Source of the DNA: JAAYAO01 sp051133435
GTDB taxonomy: Bacteria > Actinomycetota > Actinomycetes > Propionibacteriales > Propionibacteriaceae
DNA: 64,000 bases
NCBI RefSeq assembly: GCF_051133435.1
Contig: NZ_JBPGNY010000003.1
Location: forward strand, 1 to 64,000
Reading direction: 5' to 3'
Below are positions 16,326 to 24,631 of this stretch, one piece after another. The position numbers and the translations under genes were made by a program. The notes under the pieces were generated by a model. That model did no database searches, was not told the origin of the DNA, and worked only from the letters and a program-made list of their open reading frames with translations. Each line of letters opens with the position of its first letter. The first letter of the stretch is position 1.

Positions 16326-18104
16326 CTAATAGCTCGTGTCGCGTCCGCTGACCGCCCACTGCCGGATCAGGTCGATCCGCTCCCGCAGTGCGCTTTCCTC
16401 GGCCGCGGCGCTGGGCGGGCCGCCGGTGGCCTTGCGCAGTTCGGAGTGGATCACCGCATGCGGTTGTTGGGTGCGGTGGTGCCAGGCGGCCACCAGCCCG
16501 TTGAGTTCCTTGCGCAGATCGCGCAGCCGCTGGTGGGTGCTGGGTCCGCTGGGGCTGGCCGCACTGGTGCGGCGCACCTGCTGGGCCTGCCGGTCACGCA
16601 ACAGGGCGGTCACCTGCTCGGGTTCGAGCAGCCCGGGAATACCCAGGTACTCCAACTCGTCCTCACTGCCGGGCATGGCCTGTTGACCGAAGGAGCCGCC
16701 GTCGAAGACCACCCGGTCGAAGTCGGCCTCACTGCCCAGGGCGGCCCACTGGTCCTCCAGCAGCACATCGGCTTCGGTCTCGGTGCGCTGGGCGGCCGCG
16801 ATGAGTTGTTCCTCATCGGGGGCGGCCTGATCGATGCGCAGCGCGTGGTTGCGTTCGCGTTCCATCGTCGCGGCGTATTCGAGCAGGTGCGGCAGGCTCG
16901 GCAGGAACACCGACGCCGTTTCACCACGGGTGCGGGCCCGCACGAAGCGTCCGATCGCCTGGGCGAAGAACAGTGGGGTGCCGGTGGCGGTGGCGTACAC
17001 CCCGACGTTCAGCCGCGGCACGTCCACACCCTCGGAGACCATCCGCACCGCCACCATCCAGCGCTGTTGGCCGGCGCTGAACTCGGCGATCCGGGCGCTG
17101 GAGCCGGGTTCGTCGCTGAGCACCACGACGGGCTTCTCCGCCGAGATCGCCTCCAGCATCTTCGCGTACTCGCGGGCGTGGGCCTGGTCGTTGGCGATCA
17201 CCAACCCGCCGGCATCGGGGACGTGCCGGCGCACCTCGGTGAGCCGGTGGTCGGCGGCCCGCAGCACGGTCGGAATCCAGGCACCGTGCGGGTCCAGGGC
17301 GGTGCGCAGGGCCTGTCCGGCCAGGTCGCGAGTGAGCTCGGTACCCAACCGGGCACTGATCTCCTCACCAGTACTGGTGCGCCAGTTCATCTCACCCGAA
17401 TAGGACATGAAAATCACCGGACGGACGATGCCGTCGGCAAGGGCCTGGCCGTAGCCGTAGGAGTAGTCGGCCCGTGATTGCAGGGCCCCGGTACCGTCCG
17501 GCTCGTACTTCACGAACGGGATCGGATTGGCATCGGAACGGAACGGGGTGCCGGTGAGCGCCAGCCGGCGCCGGGCCGGTTCGAAGGCCTCGCGCACCGC
17601 CTCACCCCACGACAGGGCATCCCCGGCGTGGTGGATCTCGTCCAGGATCACCAGGGTGCGGGAGCGTTCGGTGCGCAGCCGCAGACCGGTCGGGTTCACC
17701 GCGACCCCGGCGTAGGTCAGCGCCACCCCGGTGAAGTCGGCCGAGGCGCGGCCCTTCCGGGTGGAGTAGTCGGGGTCCAGCGCGATGCCGACCCGTTCGG
17801 CGGCCTCGGCCCACTGGGTTTTGAGGTGTTCGGTGGGTGCGACCACGATGATCTTGTCGACCACCCGCCGGTTCAGCAGGTCACTGGCCACGGTCAGCGC
17901 GAAAGAGGTCTTGCCCGCCCCGGGGGTGGCCACCGCGAGGAAGTCCTTGGGGTCGGTATCGCGGTATCGCTGCAGGGCCGCGGCCTGCCAGGCCCGCAAT
18001 GTCTGGACGGTGCCCCACTTGGCTCGGCCGGGGTACGCCGGGGACAGCCCCTTGGCCTGCAGGTCAGGGACGTCGGGGGCGAACAGGTTGGGCTGATCAG
18101 ACAT
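16326..18104 (-). CDS. DEAD/DEAH-box (SF2) helicase
   Basis: A 592-residue putative DNA/RNA helicase of the ResIII/UvrB-like class. Walker A is ATPGAGKT (about residue 60), motif Ia VVAPTEHLKTQW, Walker B VILDEIHH, motif III LALTGTPFR. The C-terminal RecA half includes MVSEGVDVPRLNVGVYAT and FFAQAIGRFVRAR (motifs V and VI), followed by about 150 residues of unassigned C-terminus. TACTAT lies 8 bases before the ATG. No nuclease or methylase gene is adjacent, so a restriction role is not supported. The cellular substrate is unknown. Confidence 0.9.
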   Translation of the reverse strand: MSDQPNLFAPDVPDLQAKGLSPAYPGRAKWGTVQTLRAWQAAALQRYRDTDPKDFLAVATPGAGKTSFALTVASDLLNRRVVDKIIVVAPTEHLKTQWAEAAERVGIALDPDYSTRKGRASADFTGVALTYAGVAVNPTGLRLRTERSRTLVILDEIHHAGDALSWGEAVREAFEPARRRLALTGTPFRSDANPIPFVKYEPDGTGALQSRADYSYGYGQALADGIVRPVIFMSYSGEMNWRTSTGEEISARLGTELTRDLAGQALRTALDPHGAWIPTVLRAADHRLTEVRRHVPDAGGLVIANDQAHAREYAKMLEAISAEKPVVVLSDEPGSSARIAEFSAGQQRWMVAVRMVSEGVDVPRLNVGVYATATGTPLFFAQAIGRFVRARTRGETASVFLPSLPHLLEYAATMERERNHALRIDQAAPDEEQLIAAAQRTETEADVLLEDQWAALGSEADFDRVVFDGGSFGQQAMPGSEDELEYLGIPGLLEPEQVTALLRDRQAQQVRRTSAASPSGPSTHQRLRDLRKELNGLVAAWHHRTQQPHAVIHSELRKATGGPPSAAAEESALRERIDLIRQWAVSGRDTSY

Positions 18105-18158
18105 CGCCGCCGATAGTAGCCGCGGTCACTGACAGGGCCGAACCGGACGGCCCGGGCC

Positions 18159-19535
18159 TCACTCGGCCTCGTCCGGGACGGGGCCGATCCGCAGGGCCAG
18201 CAGTACCCCGAGCCCACCGACCAGGGCGAGCACCAGGAGCGGCCACCCGAAGGTGGGCGCGGTCTCGGCCCGCCCGTCGAGGGAGGCAAAGATGGTGCCG
18301 GCGATCGCCAGACACAGGCCGGCTCCGAGGTTCTCCCCGACCTGCAGGGAGGAACTGTTGCGGCCCATCTCGGCTCGACCCGACAGGTTCATCACCGCCA
18401 CCGCCGAACTGGCGGTCAGCAGTCCCATCCCCACCCCGGCGATCGTCCAGGCACCGGCGGTCAGGGCGAACCACCATCCCGGGTTGAAGGCGATGGCTGC
18501 CGCCCAGCCGACCCCGAGCGCGGTCAGCACCACCCCGAGCAGGATCTTGCGGTCGCGGCGCAACCATCCCGGACGGGCCTGGGCCCAGGAGCCGACCATC
18601 CAGCCGAAGGCCCCCATCGCCAACACCAGGCCACCGACTTCGACGGGGGTGCCGCGGGTTTCCAGCAGCATCAGCGGCAGGAAGGATTCGGCGGCGAAGA
18701 AGGTGCCGGGTACCGCCATCCGCACCCAGACGATCGCGGCCAGCCCCGCGCTCAGGGTGAGGAATCCCCTGGGCATGGCCGGTGGCAGCCCGATCAGCAG
18801 CAGCACCAGCCCGCCGACACCGAGCCCGATCGCCACCGCGTCGAGGCGCTGACCGGCGAGCTGGATCATCATCGCGCCGACCGCCAGCACCAGTCCGGCC
18901 CACAACGGCACCGGACGCACCGCGGGCAAGGACGAGGCGCCGGCTTCGGGGCGGCCGATCACCCCGTCACGGGTGAGTCGGCGCAGTGGGGGTGCGCCGA
19001 GGATCACGGTCATCAGCAACAGCGGCAGCAGCCCGAGGAAGGCCCAGTGCCAACTGAACACCCGGGATACCCAGCCGGCCACCGGTGGGCCGACGAAGGC
19101 CGGTAGCACCCACATCGCCGATACCCAGGTCATCACCCGGGCTCGGCCGGGCCCGTCCCAGACCTGGGCGATCACCACATAGACCGAGACGTTCATCAGC
19201 CCGGCGCCGAGCCCCTGCACCAGCCTGCCGACCAGGAAAACTCCCATCACGGTGGCCAGGCCGGCCATCGTCAGGCCGATCGCGAAGACCGCGGTGCCGA
19301 TCGCGACCGGCAGCAGCGGGCCGATCCGGTCGTTGCTGCGGCCGCCGGCGACGGTACTGAAGACCATGCCGAGCATGTACAGCGAGAAGGCCCAGGCATA
19401 CCACTGCCGGTATCCGAGTTCGCCGACGACGAAGGGCATCGCGGTGGTGACCGCGTACACCTCGAAGGCGATGGACAACACGCCCACGCACAGGCCCACC
19501 AACAGGGCCGTCGAGCCGGCGTTCGTTCGGGACAC
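18159..19535 (-). CDS. major facilitator superfamily transporter
   Basis: A 458-residue membrane protein with about 12-14 hydrophobic segments and MFS drug-exporter-like motifs: GGRSNDRIGPLLPVAIGTAV (loop 2-3 motif A variant), LVGRLVQGLGAGLMNVSVYV (motif B region) and VGPPVAGWVSRVFSWHWAFL (motif C-like). Substrate cannot be inferred. GTG 19535 is set by TAGCCT exactly 7 bases upstream. Confidence 0.9.
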   Translation of the reverse strand: MSRTNAGSTALLVGLCVGVLSIAFEVYAVTTAMPFVVGELGYRQWYAWAFSLYMLGMVFSTVAGGRSNDRIGPLLPVAIGTAVFAIGLTMAGLATVMGVFLVGRLVQGLGAGLMNVSVYVVIAQVWDGPGRARVMTWVSAMWVLPAFVGPPVAGWVSRVFSWHWAFLGLLPLLLMTVILGAPPLRRLTRDGVIGRPEAGASSLPAVRPVPLWAGLVLAVGAMMIQLAGQRLDAVAIGLGVGGLVLLLIGLPPAMPRGFLTLSAGLAAIVWVRMAVPGTFFAAESFLPLMLLETRGTPVEVGGLVLAMGAFGWMVGSWAQARPGWLRRDRKILLGVVLTALGVGWAAAIAFNPGWWFALTAGAWTIAGVGMGLLTASSAVAVMNLSGRAEMGRNSSSLQVGENLGAGLCLAIAGTIFASLDGRAETAPTFGWPLLVLALVGGLGVLLALRIGPVPDEAE

Positions 19536-19542
19536 GCCGCTC

Positions 19543-19548
19543 AGGCTA
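19543..19548 (-). promoter_or_regulatory. -10 element for leaderless MFS gene
   Basis: Minus-strand TAGCCT, 7-base spacer (GAGCGGC), then GTG. Confidence 0.55.
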
Positions 19549-19555
19549 GATCACC

Positions 19556-20326
19556 TCAGTTGAACTTGGTGAAGTCCGGCCGGCGCTTCTCGGCGAAGGC
19601 CGCGAAGGCTTCCCGGGCCTCATCGGTGCGCAACCGTTGCCCGAAGATCTCCAGTTCTTCCTCGATCACCCGGCCGATCATCTCGGTGTCGCGCATCAGC
19701 CGCTTGGTGGCCCGCAGCGCCCCGATGGGTTGCTGTGCGAGTCGTTCGGCGACCTGCTGGGCCCGGTCGTGCAGTTCTTCGGCGGGGACGACGTGGTTGG
19801 CGACCCCGGCGGCCACCGCGTCGGCGGCGTCCAACGGTTCGGCCAGGGCGAACATCTCGAAGGCCTTGCGGTGCCCGAGCACTTCGGTGAGCAGCACCGA
19901 TGAACCGGCCTCGGGTACCAGGGCCAGGTTGACGAAGGGGGTGGTCAGCGAGGCGCCCTCGGCCAGCAGGACGTAGTCGCAGTGCAGCAACATGGTGACC
20001 CCGATGCCCACCGCGCGGCCCTGGACGGCGGCCACGATCGGGCAGCTACTGGCGCCCAGTGCCCGGATGAAGCGGCCGCCGTGGGATTCCTCGATCGACC
20101 TGCCCTGCGACATCGCGGCGAAGTCGCCCAGGTCGTTGCCGGAGGTGAACATCTCACCGTTGGCCCGGATCACCAACACCCGCACCGCGCTGTCGGTTTC
20201 GGCACGCTCCACCGCATCGGCCAGCACCCGGTACATCTCGTTGCTGATCGCATTGCGTTTGTCCGGCCGGTCGAGGGTGACGGTGAGGATGCCGTTGCTC
20301 AGCTCAACGCTGATGTCGGGGGTCAT
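19556..20326 (-). CDS. enoyl-CoA hydratase/isomerase family protein
   Basis: A 256-residue crotonase. Oxyanion-hole blocks are FTSGNDLGDFAAM and AVQGRAVGIGVTMLLHCDYV; one acidic residue is kept in LVPEAGSSVLLTEVLG, while the other hydratase glutamate position is not obvious. An enoyl-CoA isomerase is therefore as likely as a hydratase. The C-terminal FAEKRRPDFTKFN end is typical. ATG 20326 is preceded by GACATT at 6 bases. It stands alone between an MFS gene and DUF3039. Confidence 0.85.
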   Translation of the reverse strand: MTPDISVELSNGILTVTLDRPDKRNAISNEMYRVLADAVERAETDSAVRVLVIRANGEMFTSGNDLGDFAAMSQGRSIEESHGGRFIRALGASSCPIVAAVQGRAVGIGVTMLLHCDYVLLAEGASLTTPFVNLALVPEAGSSVLLTEVLGHRKAFEMFALAEPLDAADAVAAGVANHVVPAEELHDRAQQVAERLAQQPIGALRATKRLMRDTEMIGRVIEEELEIFGQRLRTDEAREAFAAFAEKRRPDFTKFN

Positions 20327-20378
20327 GCGCCAAATGTCCTGTCTTTGCGGAAGTACTGCCCGGTCATGGGCGAAGCGT

Positions 20379-20384
20379 TACGAT
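20379..20384 (+). promoter_or_regulatory. -10 element for leaderless DUF3039 gene
   Basis: TACGAT with 6 bases before the ATG; no Shine-Dalgarno. Confidence 0.55.
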
Positions 20385-20390
20385 TGTGGC

Positions 20391-20648
20391 ATGACCCAAC
20401 TGAGCCCCGGCGCGGAAACGATCCTCGACGAGCGCACCGAGGAACGCCTCGACGATGGTGATCACGAACGCTTTTCGCACTATGTGCCGAAGGACAAGTT
20501 GACCGAGGCGATGGTGATGGGTACCCCGGTGATCGCGCTGTGCGGCAAGGTGTGGGTTCCCAGCCGCGACCCGCAGAAGTTTCCGGTCTGCCCCGAATGC
20601 AAGGAGATCTGGGCTTCGCTGCGGCCGGGCGAGGGGGACGACGAGTAG
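20391..20648 (+). CDS. DUF3039 family protein
   Basis: An 85-residue protein widespread in actinobacteria, function unknown. It has a likely zinc-binding half: one cysteine in ALCGKVWVPSRDPQ and a CPEC pair in FPVCPECKEIW; the N-terminus is acidic. Start fixed by the leaderless promoter. The neighbour ahead is divergent, so it is transcribed alone. Confidence 0.82.
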   Translation: MTQLSPGAETILDERTEERLDDGDHERFSHYVPKDKLTEAMVMGTPVIALCGKVWVPSRDPQKFPVCPECKEIWASLRPGEGDDE

Positions 20649-20704
20649 GTCCACTGCCCCACCGTCCACTTCACTTACCCGGGGTGGCCTTTCGGGTGAC
20701 CCGC

Positions 20705-21217
20705 TCAGCCCCGGGGTACGTGAAAACCGAGTAGCCGGCCCTTGCCGTCGCCGGCCTCGTCCCAGCCGCCGGGTACTCCGACCACCGCCAGGGCGCTGGT
20801 GGGGAATTTCTCGCACAGGGCGCGCCAGTTCTCGTCGGTGGCGTCCGGCGTGGCGAGTAGCCCGACCACGTCCTGTACTGCGGGCCAGTGCCCGATCAGC
20901 AGCAGGGTGCGCACCTCGGCCGGGGTGTCCCGAATGACCTCCAGCAGGTCGGACCCGTCGGCGTCGTAGATCGCCTCGCTGTAATGCACCGGCTCGGCCT
21001 CCGCGCCGCCGAGCACCAGTCGCTCCAGGGTCTGCCGGGTGCGGGTGGAGGTGGAGCACAACACCAGGTCGGGTCGCAGCCCGAGGCGTTCGAACAGTTC
21101 CCCGGCGGCCTTGCCGTCGCGGCGTCCGCGGCCTGCCAGCGGACGTTCATGGTCGGGCAGGTTGTCTTTCCAGGACGACTTCGAGTGTCGCATCACGATC
21201 ACTCGACGGCTCTTCAC
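20705..21217 (-). CDS. SixA-like phosphohistidine phosphatase (histidine phosphatase superfamily)
   Basis: A 170-residue protein with the RHG-type motif IVMRHSKSSW at the N-terminus, RPLAGRGRRDGKAAGELF, CSTSTRTRQTLERL and LLLIGHWPAVQDVVGLL (second catalytic His). This pattern is typical of SixA, which removes phosphate from phosphohistidine in phosphotransfer proteins. GTG 21217 is supported by TACTGT exactly 7 bases upstream; longer in-frame starts lie ahead of this promoter. A target cannot be named. Confidence 0.85.
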   Translation of the reverse strand: MKSRRVIVMRHSKSSWKDNLPDHERPLAGRGRRDGKAAGELFERLGLRPDLVLCSTSTRTRQTLERLVLGGAEAEPVHYSEAIYDADGSDLLEVIRDTPAEVRTLLLIGHWPAVQDVVGLLATPDATDENWRALCEKFPTSALAVVGVPGGWDEAGDGKGRLLGFHVPRG

Positions 21218-21224
21218 GTACTCC

Positions 21225-21230
21225 ACAGTA
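21225..21230 (-). promoter_or_regulatory. -10 element for leaderless sixA-like gene
   Basis: Minus-strand TACTGT, spacer GGAGTAC, then GTG (Val-Lys-Ser-Arg-Arg). Confidence 0.5.
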
Positions 21231-21367
21231 GTCCAGGGACGCTCCCGGCCCGGCCCCGGTTCCCCGGGGCGCGAGCCGTTGCTTCCGGACCGTCGAACCC
21301 GAGCCGTCAGCCCAACGTCCAACCCCCGCGGTCGAGCCCAGCTCTCGAGGCCCGGCGCGCCCGCTGC

Positions 21368-22786
21368 TCAGTAGCGGTAGTGATCGGACTTGTAGGGACC
21401 CTCGATCGGAATGCCCAGGTACTCCGACTGCACCGGGGTCAGGGTGGTCAGCTTCACCCCGAGGGATTCCAGGTGCAGGCGGGCGACGTGTTCGTCCAGA
21501 TGCTTGGGCAACAGGTGGACGCCGATCTCGTAGTCGGCATTCCACAGTTCCAACTGGGCCAGCACCTGGTTGGTGAAGGAGTTACTCATCACGAAGCTGG
21601 GGTGGCCGGTGGCATTGCCCAGGTTCAGCAGCCGTCCCTCGCTGAGCACGATCACCGCATGGCCGTCGGGGAAGTGCCACAGGTCGACCTGCGGTTTGAC
21701 GTTCTCGCGGCGGATGCCCTCGATCGCGGTCAACCCGGCCATGTCGATCTCGTTGTCGAAGTGGCCGATATTGCCCACGATCGCCTGGTGCTTCATCTTC
21801 GACATGTGTTCGGCGGTGACCACATCGCGGTTGCCGGTGGCGGTGATCACGATGTCGGCCTCGCCGACCACATCGTCGAGGGTGGCGACCTGGTAACCGT
21901 CCATCGCGGCCTGAAGGGCGCAGATCGGATCGATCTCGGTGACGATCACCCGAGCGCCCTGCCCGCGCAGGGATTCGGCCGAGCCCTTGCCGACATCGCC
22001 GTAGCCGCAGATCACCGCGACCTTGCCGCCGATCAGCACATCGGTGGCCCGGTTGATGCCGTCGATCAGCGAGTGGCGGCAGCCGTACTTGTTGTCGAAC
22101 TTCGACTTGGTGACCGAGTCGTTGACGTTGATCGCGGGGAACATCAGGGTGCCGCGCTGGTGCATCTCGTACAGCCGGTGCACGCCGGTGGTGGTCTCCT
22201 CGGTGACCCCGCGGATCGCGGCGCCGATGGCCTGCCAGTCGAGTTTGCCGGCCCCGATCGTCTCGGCGACCCGGTCGCAGAAGACGTGGTATTCCTCCGA
22301 GTCGTTGTCGCCGGCCTTCGGCAGCTCGCCGGTCTTGGCGGCCTCGGCGGCGGCGTGCAGCAGCATGGTGGCGTCACCGCCGTCGTCCAGGATCATCGTG
22401 GGCAACTCGTCTCCCCAGTCGAAGATCTGCTCGGTGCACCACCAGTACTCGGCCAGGCTCTCGCCCTTCCAGGCGAACACCGGCACTCCCCGGGGGTCGT
22501 CCGGGGTGCCCTTGCCGACCACGATCGCGGCGGCGGCATGGTCCTGGGTGGAGAAGATATTGCACGAGGCCCAACGCACCTCGGCGCCGAGGTCGACCAG
22601 GGTTTCGATCAGCACCGCGGTCTGCACCGTCATGTGCAACGAGCCGACGATGCGGGCCCCGGCCAGCGGCTTCTGCCCCCGGTATTGCTCCCTCATCGCC
22701 ATCAGGCCGGGCATCTCGTGCTCGGCGAGGGTGATCTCGGTTCGTCCGAAGTCGGCCAGCGACAGGTCAGCCACGCGGTAATCCAT
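21368..22786 (-). CDS. ahcY: adenosylhomocysteinase (S-adenosyl-L-homocysteine hydrolase)
   Basis: A 472-residue NAD-dependent enzyme splitting S-adenosylhomocysteine to adenosine and homocysteine, relieving product inhibition of methyltransferases. Start DYRVADLSLADFGR, SLHMTVQTAVLIETL, the NVNDSVTKSKFDNKYGCRHS substrate/NAD block, CGYGDVGKGSAESLRGQGARV (Rossmann loop), GNIGHFDNEIDM and the C-terminal PYKSDHYRY are canonical. The length includes the approximately 40-residue insertion of actinobacterial enzymes. TACGCT is 7 bases before ATG 22786. Confidence 0.97.
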   Translation of the reverse strand: MDYRVADLSLADFGRTEITLAEHEMPGLMAMREQYRGQKPLAGARIVGSLHMTVQTAVLIETLVDLGAEVRWASCNIFSTQDHAAAAIVVGKGTPDDPRGVPVFAWKGESLAEYWWCTEQIFDWGDELPTMILDDGGDATMLLHAAAEAAKTGELPKAGDNDSEEYHVFCDRVAETIGAGKLDWQAIGAAIRGVTEETTTGVHRLYEMHQRGTLMFPAINVNDSVTKSKFDNKYGCRHSLIDGINRATDVLIGGKVAVICGYGDVGKGSAESLRGQGARVIVTEIDPICALQAAMDGYQVATLDDVVGEADIVITATGNRDVVTAEHMSKMKHQAIVGNIGHFDNEIDMAGLTAIEGIRRENVKPQVDLWHFPDGHAVIVLSEGRLLNLGNATGHPSFVMSNSFTNQVLAQLELWNADYEIGVHLLPKHLDEHVARLHLESLGVKLTTLTPVQSEYLGIPIEGPYKSDHYRY

Positions 22787-22793
22787 GACAGGG

Positions 22794-22799
22794 AGCGTA
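22794..22799 (-). promoter_or_regulatory. -10 element for leaderless ahcY
   Basis: Minus-strand TACGCT, spacer CCCTGTC, then ATG. This placement leaves no leader for an SAH riboswitch. Confidence 0.55.
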
Positions 22800-22873
22800 C
22801 AGGCCCGCACCGACCATTTTTCCCGCGACCGGGCAGCGATCGCCCGGCGCCGACGGACGGGGTTCGGGCCGGC

Positions 22874-23317
22874 TCAGGCCGACCGGTTCAGCACCGAGGC
22901 CAGGTGGGCCAGGGCGAGGTCGTAGCCACCCAGGCCGAGCCCGGCGATCACCCCGGTGGCTCTGCCACTGACCACCGAGTGGTGCCGGAATTCCTCGCGG
23001 GCGTGGATATTGGAGATGTGCACCTCCACCAGGGGTGCGGTGCGCATCGAGACCGCATCGGCCAGGGCGTAGGAGTAGTGCGTCCAGGCGGCCGGGTTGA
23101 GCACCACCGGCAGCGACTGGTCGGCGGCCTCATGCAGCCAGCCGATCATCTCGGCCTCGTTGTCGGTCTGGCGCACCTCGACCTCGAAGCCCAGACCGGT
23201 ACCGGTCTCGACCAGATGGTCGGCCAGTTCGGCGAAGGTGGTGCTGCCGTAGATCTCCGGTTCGCGTTTGCCGAGCCGGCCCAGATTCGGCCCGTTCAAC
23301 ACCAGTACCTTCTGCAT
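22874..23317 (-). CDS. aroQ: type II 3-dehydroquinate dehydratase
   Basis: A 147-residue enzyme dehydrating 3-dehydroquinate to 3-dehydroshikimate in the shikimate pathway. LVLNGPNLGRLGKREPEIYG carries the catalytic-loop arginine and tyrosine; NPAAWTHYSYALADAV and VEVHISNIHAREEFRHHS (catalytic His) and GLGLGGYDLAL complete the set. Length matches the family. ATG 23317 has GAGGA 4-5 bases upstream. It follows the SIS protein gene by 17 bases. No other aro gene is present here. Confidence 0.95.
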   Translation of the reverse strand: MQKVLVLNGPNLGRLGKREPEIYGSTTFAELADHLVETGTGLGFEVEVRQTDNEAEMIGWLHEAADQSLPVVLNPAAWTHYSYALADAVSMRTAPLVEVHISNIHAREEFRHHSVVSGRATGVIAGLGLGGYDLALAHLASVLNRSA

Positions 23318-23334
23318 CGCGTCCTCCTCGTCCC

Positions 23335-24351
23335 TCACTGCTCGTCGGCCAGCCCCAGGCCCAGGTACAGGGCGGCGAAGCGTCCCTCCTGCAACACGGC
23401 CGCGTACCGGGCGACCGCGGACGGGGCGTCATGGTCGATCACCGCCACCCGCACATCGCGCCGGTCGGCGGCCGCCATCAGGCTGGTGCGGGCGGCCCGG
23501 TCGATCTCGTCGTCGGGCCCGTCGGCGCAGACCACCAGCACCGGACGGCGGTCTCCGGCCGGGTCGTCGAAGGGGTCGGCGAACAGGTCGCGGCCGGTGG
23601 TGGCGTTGATGATCGGCAGCAGTTCGCGGGCATCGGCGGCCAGGGCCGGACGTCCGGACTCGGCGCGCAGGGCCTCGGCAATCCGTCGGCTGGCCCGGGC
23701 GGCCAGCACCGAACCACCCCACACCAGGGGCTGGGCGTCGGCCAGGGCACAGGCCAGTTCCTTGGCCCGGTTGGCGGCCAGGTCGGCCGAGGGGGAACAG
23801 GCGATCGCGACCTGATCCACGGCGTCGGCCACCTCGGCGATGTCGACCCGCGGCCCCAGGCCGAGGTCGTGCAGGCAGGACAGCACCAGCAGCACCGCGG
23901 CCAGGGTGTCGCCGGTGTGCATCGGCAACATGGTCGTGCCGCGGGCGGCGGCGTGTTCGGCGATCAACGAGCCGGGCGGGCAGGCGACCAGCAATCGGGC
24001 CCCGCGCCGGACGGCCTCGCGCACCGTGGCGACCAGGCCCGGGTCGGAGCCGTCGGTGGCCAGCACGATCACCAGATCCAATGGGCCCACCCAGCCGGGC
24101 AGGCCGTGGCTGGGCCAGGCGACGAAGGGCACCGGGCAGGTCGGTTCCAACAGGGCACGGATCAGCCGGGCCTCGGAGCCGGCGGCCACCACCGCGCGCG
24201 GCCGGTCGTCGGCGGTCAGGTGCTGGGCAGCGGCGGCATCGGCCTCCCGGCGCAGTCGGGCACCGAGTTCGGCCAGGTGTCGCAGCGGGGCGTCGATGCG
24301 CGCCAGCCACTGCTCGTCCTCGAGGCGGGCGTCGTCGAACAACCCGGCCAT
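23335..24351 (-). CDS. SIS-domain protein, phosphoglucose/phosphomannose isomerase-like
   Basis: A 338-residue cytosolic protein with two alternating sugar-isomerase-like halves (AVVAAGSEARLIRALL; LDLVIVLATDGSDPGLVATV; CALADAQPLVWGGSVLA). It sits next to Trm112 and manB, as does M. tuberculosis Rv3256c, so a role in the mannose-phosphate branch is likely. The usual catalytic motif of bifunctional PGI/PMI enzymes is not clear, so an enzyme name would be over-assignment. Two bases separate it from the Trm112 gene. Confidence 0.7.
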   Translation of the reverse strand: MAGLFDDARLEDEQWLARIDAPLRHLAELGARLRREADAAAAQHLTADDRPRAVVAAGSEARLIRALLEPTCPVPFVAWPSHGLPGWVGPLDLVIVLATDGSDPGLVATVREAVRRGARLLVACPPGSLIAEHAAARGTTMLPMHTGDTLAAVLLVLSCLHDLGLGPRVDIAEVADAVDQVAIACSPSADLAANRAKELACALADAQPLVWGGSVLAARASRRIAEALRAESGRPALAADARELLPIINATTGRDLFADPFDDPAGDRRPVLVVCADGPDDEIDRAARTSLMAAADRRDVRVAVIDHDAPSAVARYAAVLQEGRFAALYLGLGLADEQ

Positions 24352-24353
24352 GG

Positions 24354-24581
24354 TCAGCTCCCGGAGGTCGGCGAGTCGGCGGCGGGGGCCGGCCCGGCGG
24401 TGCCGGGGGCGCGGGCTTCGTCGATCAGCAGCACCGGAATCCGGTCCCGCACCGGGTAGGCGAGCCCGCAGTCGGCACCGGTGCAGACCAGTTCGTCGCG
24501 TTCGTGGTCGACCGCGAAGGAGGCGTGGCAGTTCGGGCAGGCCAGTACGGCCAGCAGGTCAGGGGCTAGTTCGACGGCCAT
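24354..24581 (-). CDS. Trm112-family zinc-binding protein
   Basis: A 75-residue protein with ACPNC (CxxC), a third cysteine in LVCTGADCGLAYPVRDRIPVL and a fourth nearby, the Trm112/YcaR pattern. In other organisms such proteins activate methyltransferases; in actinobacteria the gene is fixed next to the mannose-phosphate genes and its job is not established. GGGAGGAAT lies 4 bases before the ATG. The C-terminus is Ala/Pro/Ser-rich. Confidence 0.85.
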   Translation of the reverse strand: MAVELAPDLLAVLACPNCHASFAVDHERDELVCTGADCGLAYPVRDRIPVLLIDEARAPGTAGPAPAADSPTSGS

Positions 24582-24594
24582 GATTCCTCCCGGT

Positions 24595-24610
24595 CGGGGG
24601 CACTCCCCCG
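24595..24610. terminator. GC hairpin between manB and the Trm112 gene
   Basis: CGGGGG-CACT-CCCCCG (6-bp stem) lies 22 bases after the manB stop on the minus strand. It is likely a weak terminator or attenuator. Confidence 0.45.
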
Positions 24611-24631
24611 TTGGTCAACAGTCGTATCCAA

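Noticed and set aside
22787..22873. SAH riboswitch ahead of ahcY
   Set aside because: The TACGCT box ends 7 bases before the ATG, leaving no room for a leader RNA, and no conserved aptamer wording was seen.
20888..23815. Very long plus-strand open frame of about 975 codons over ahcY, aroQ and the SIS gene
   Set aside because: It is antisense to three recognisable genes, has Gly/Val/Asp/Gln-rich random composition and no homology; such frames are common opposite GC-rich genes.
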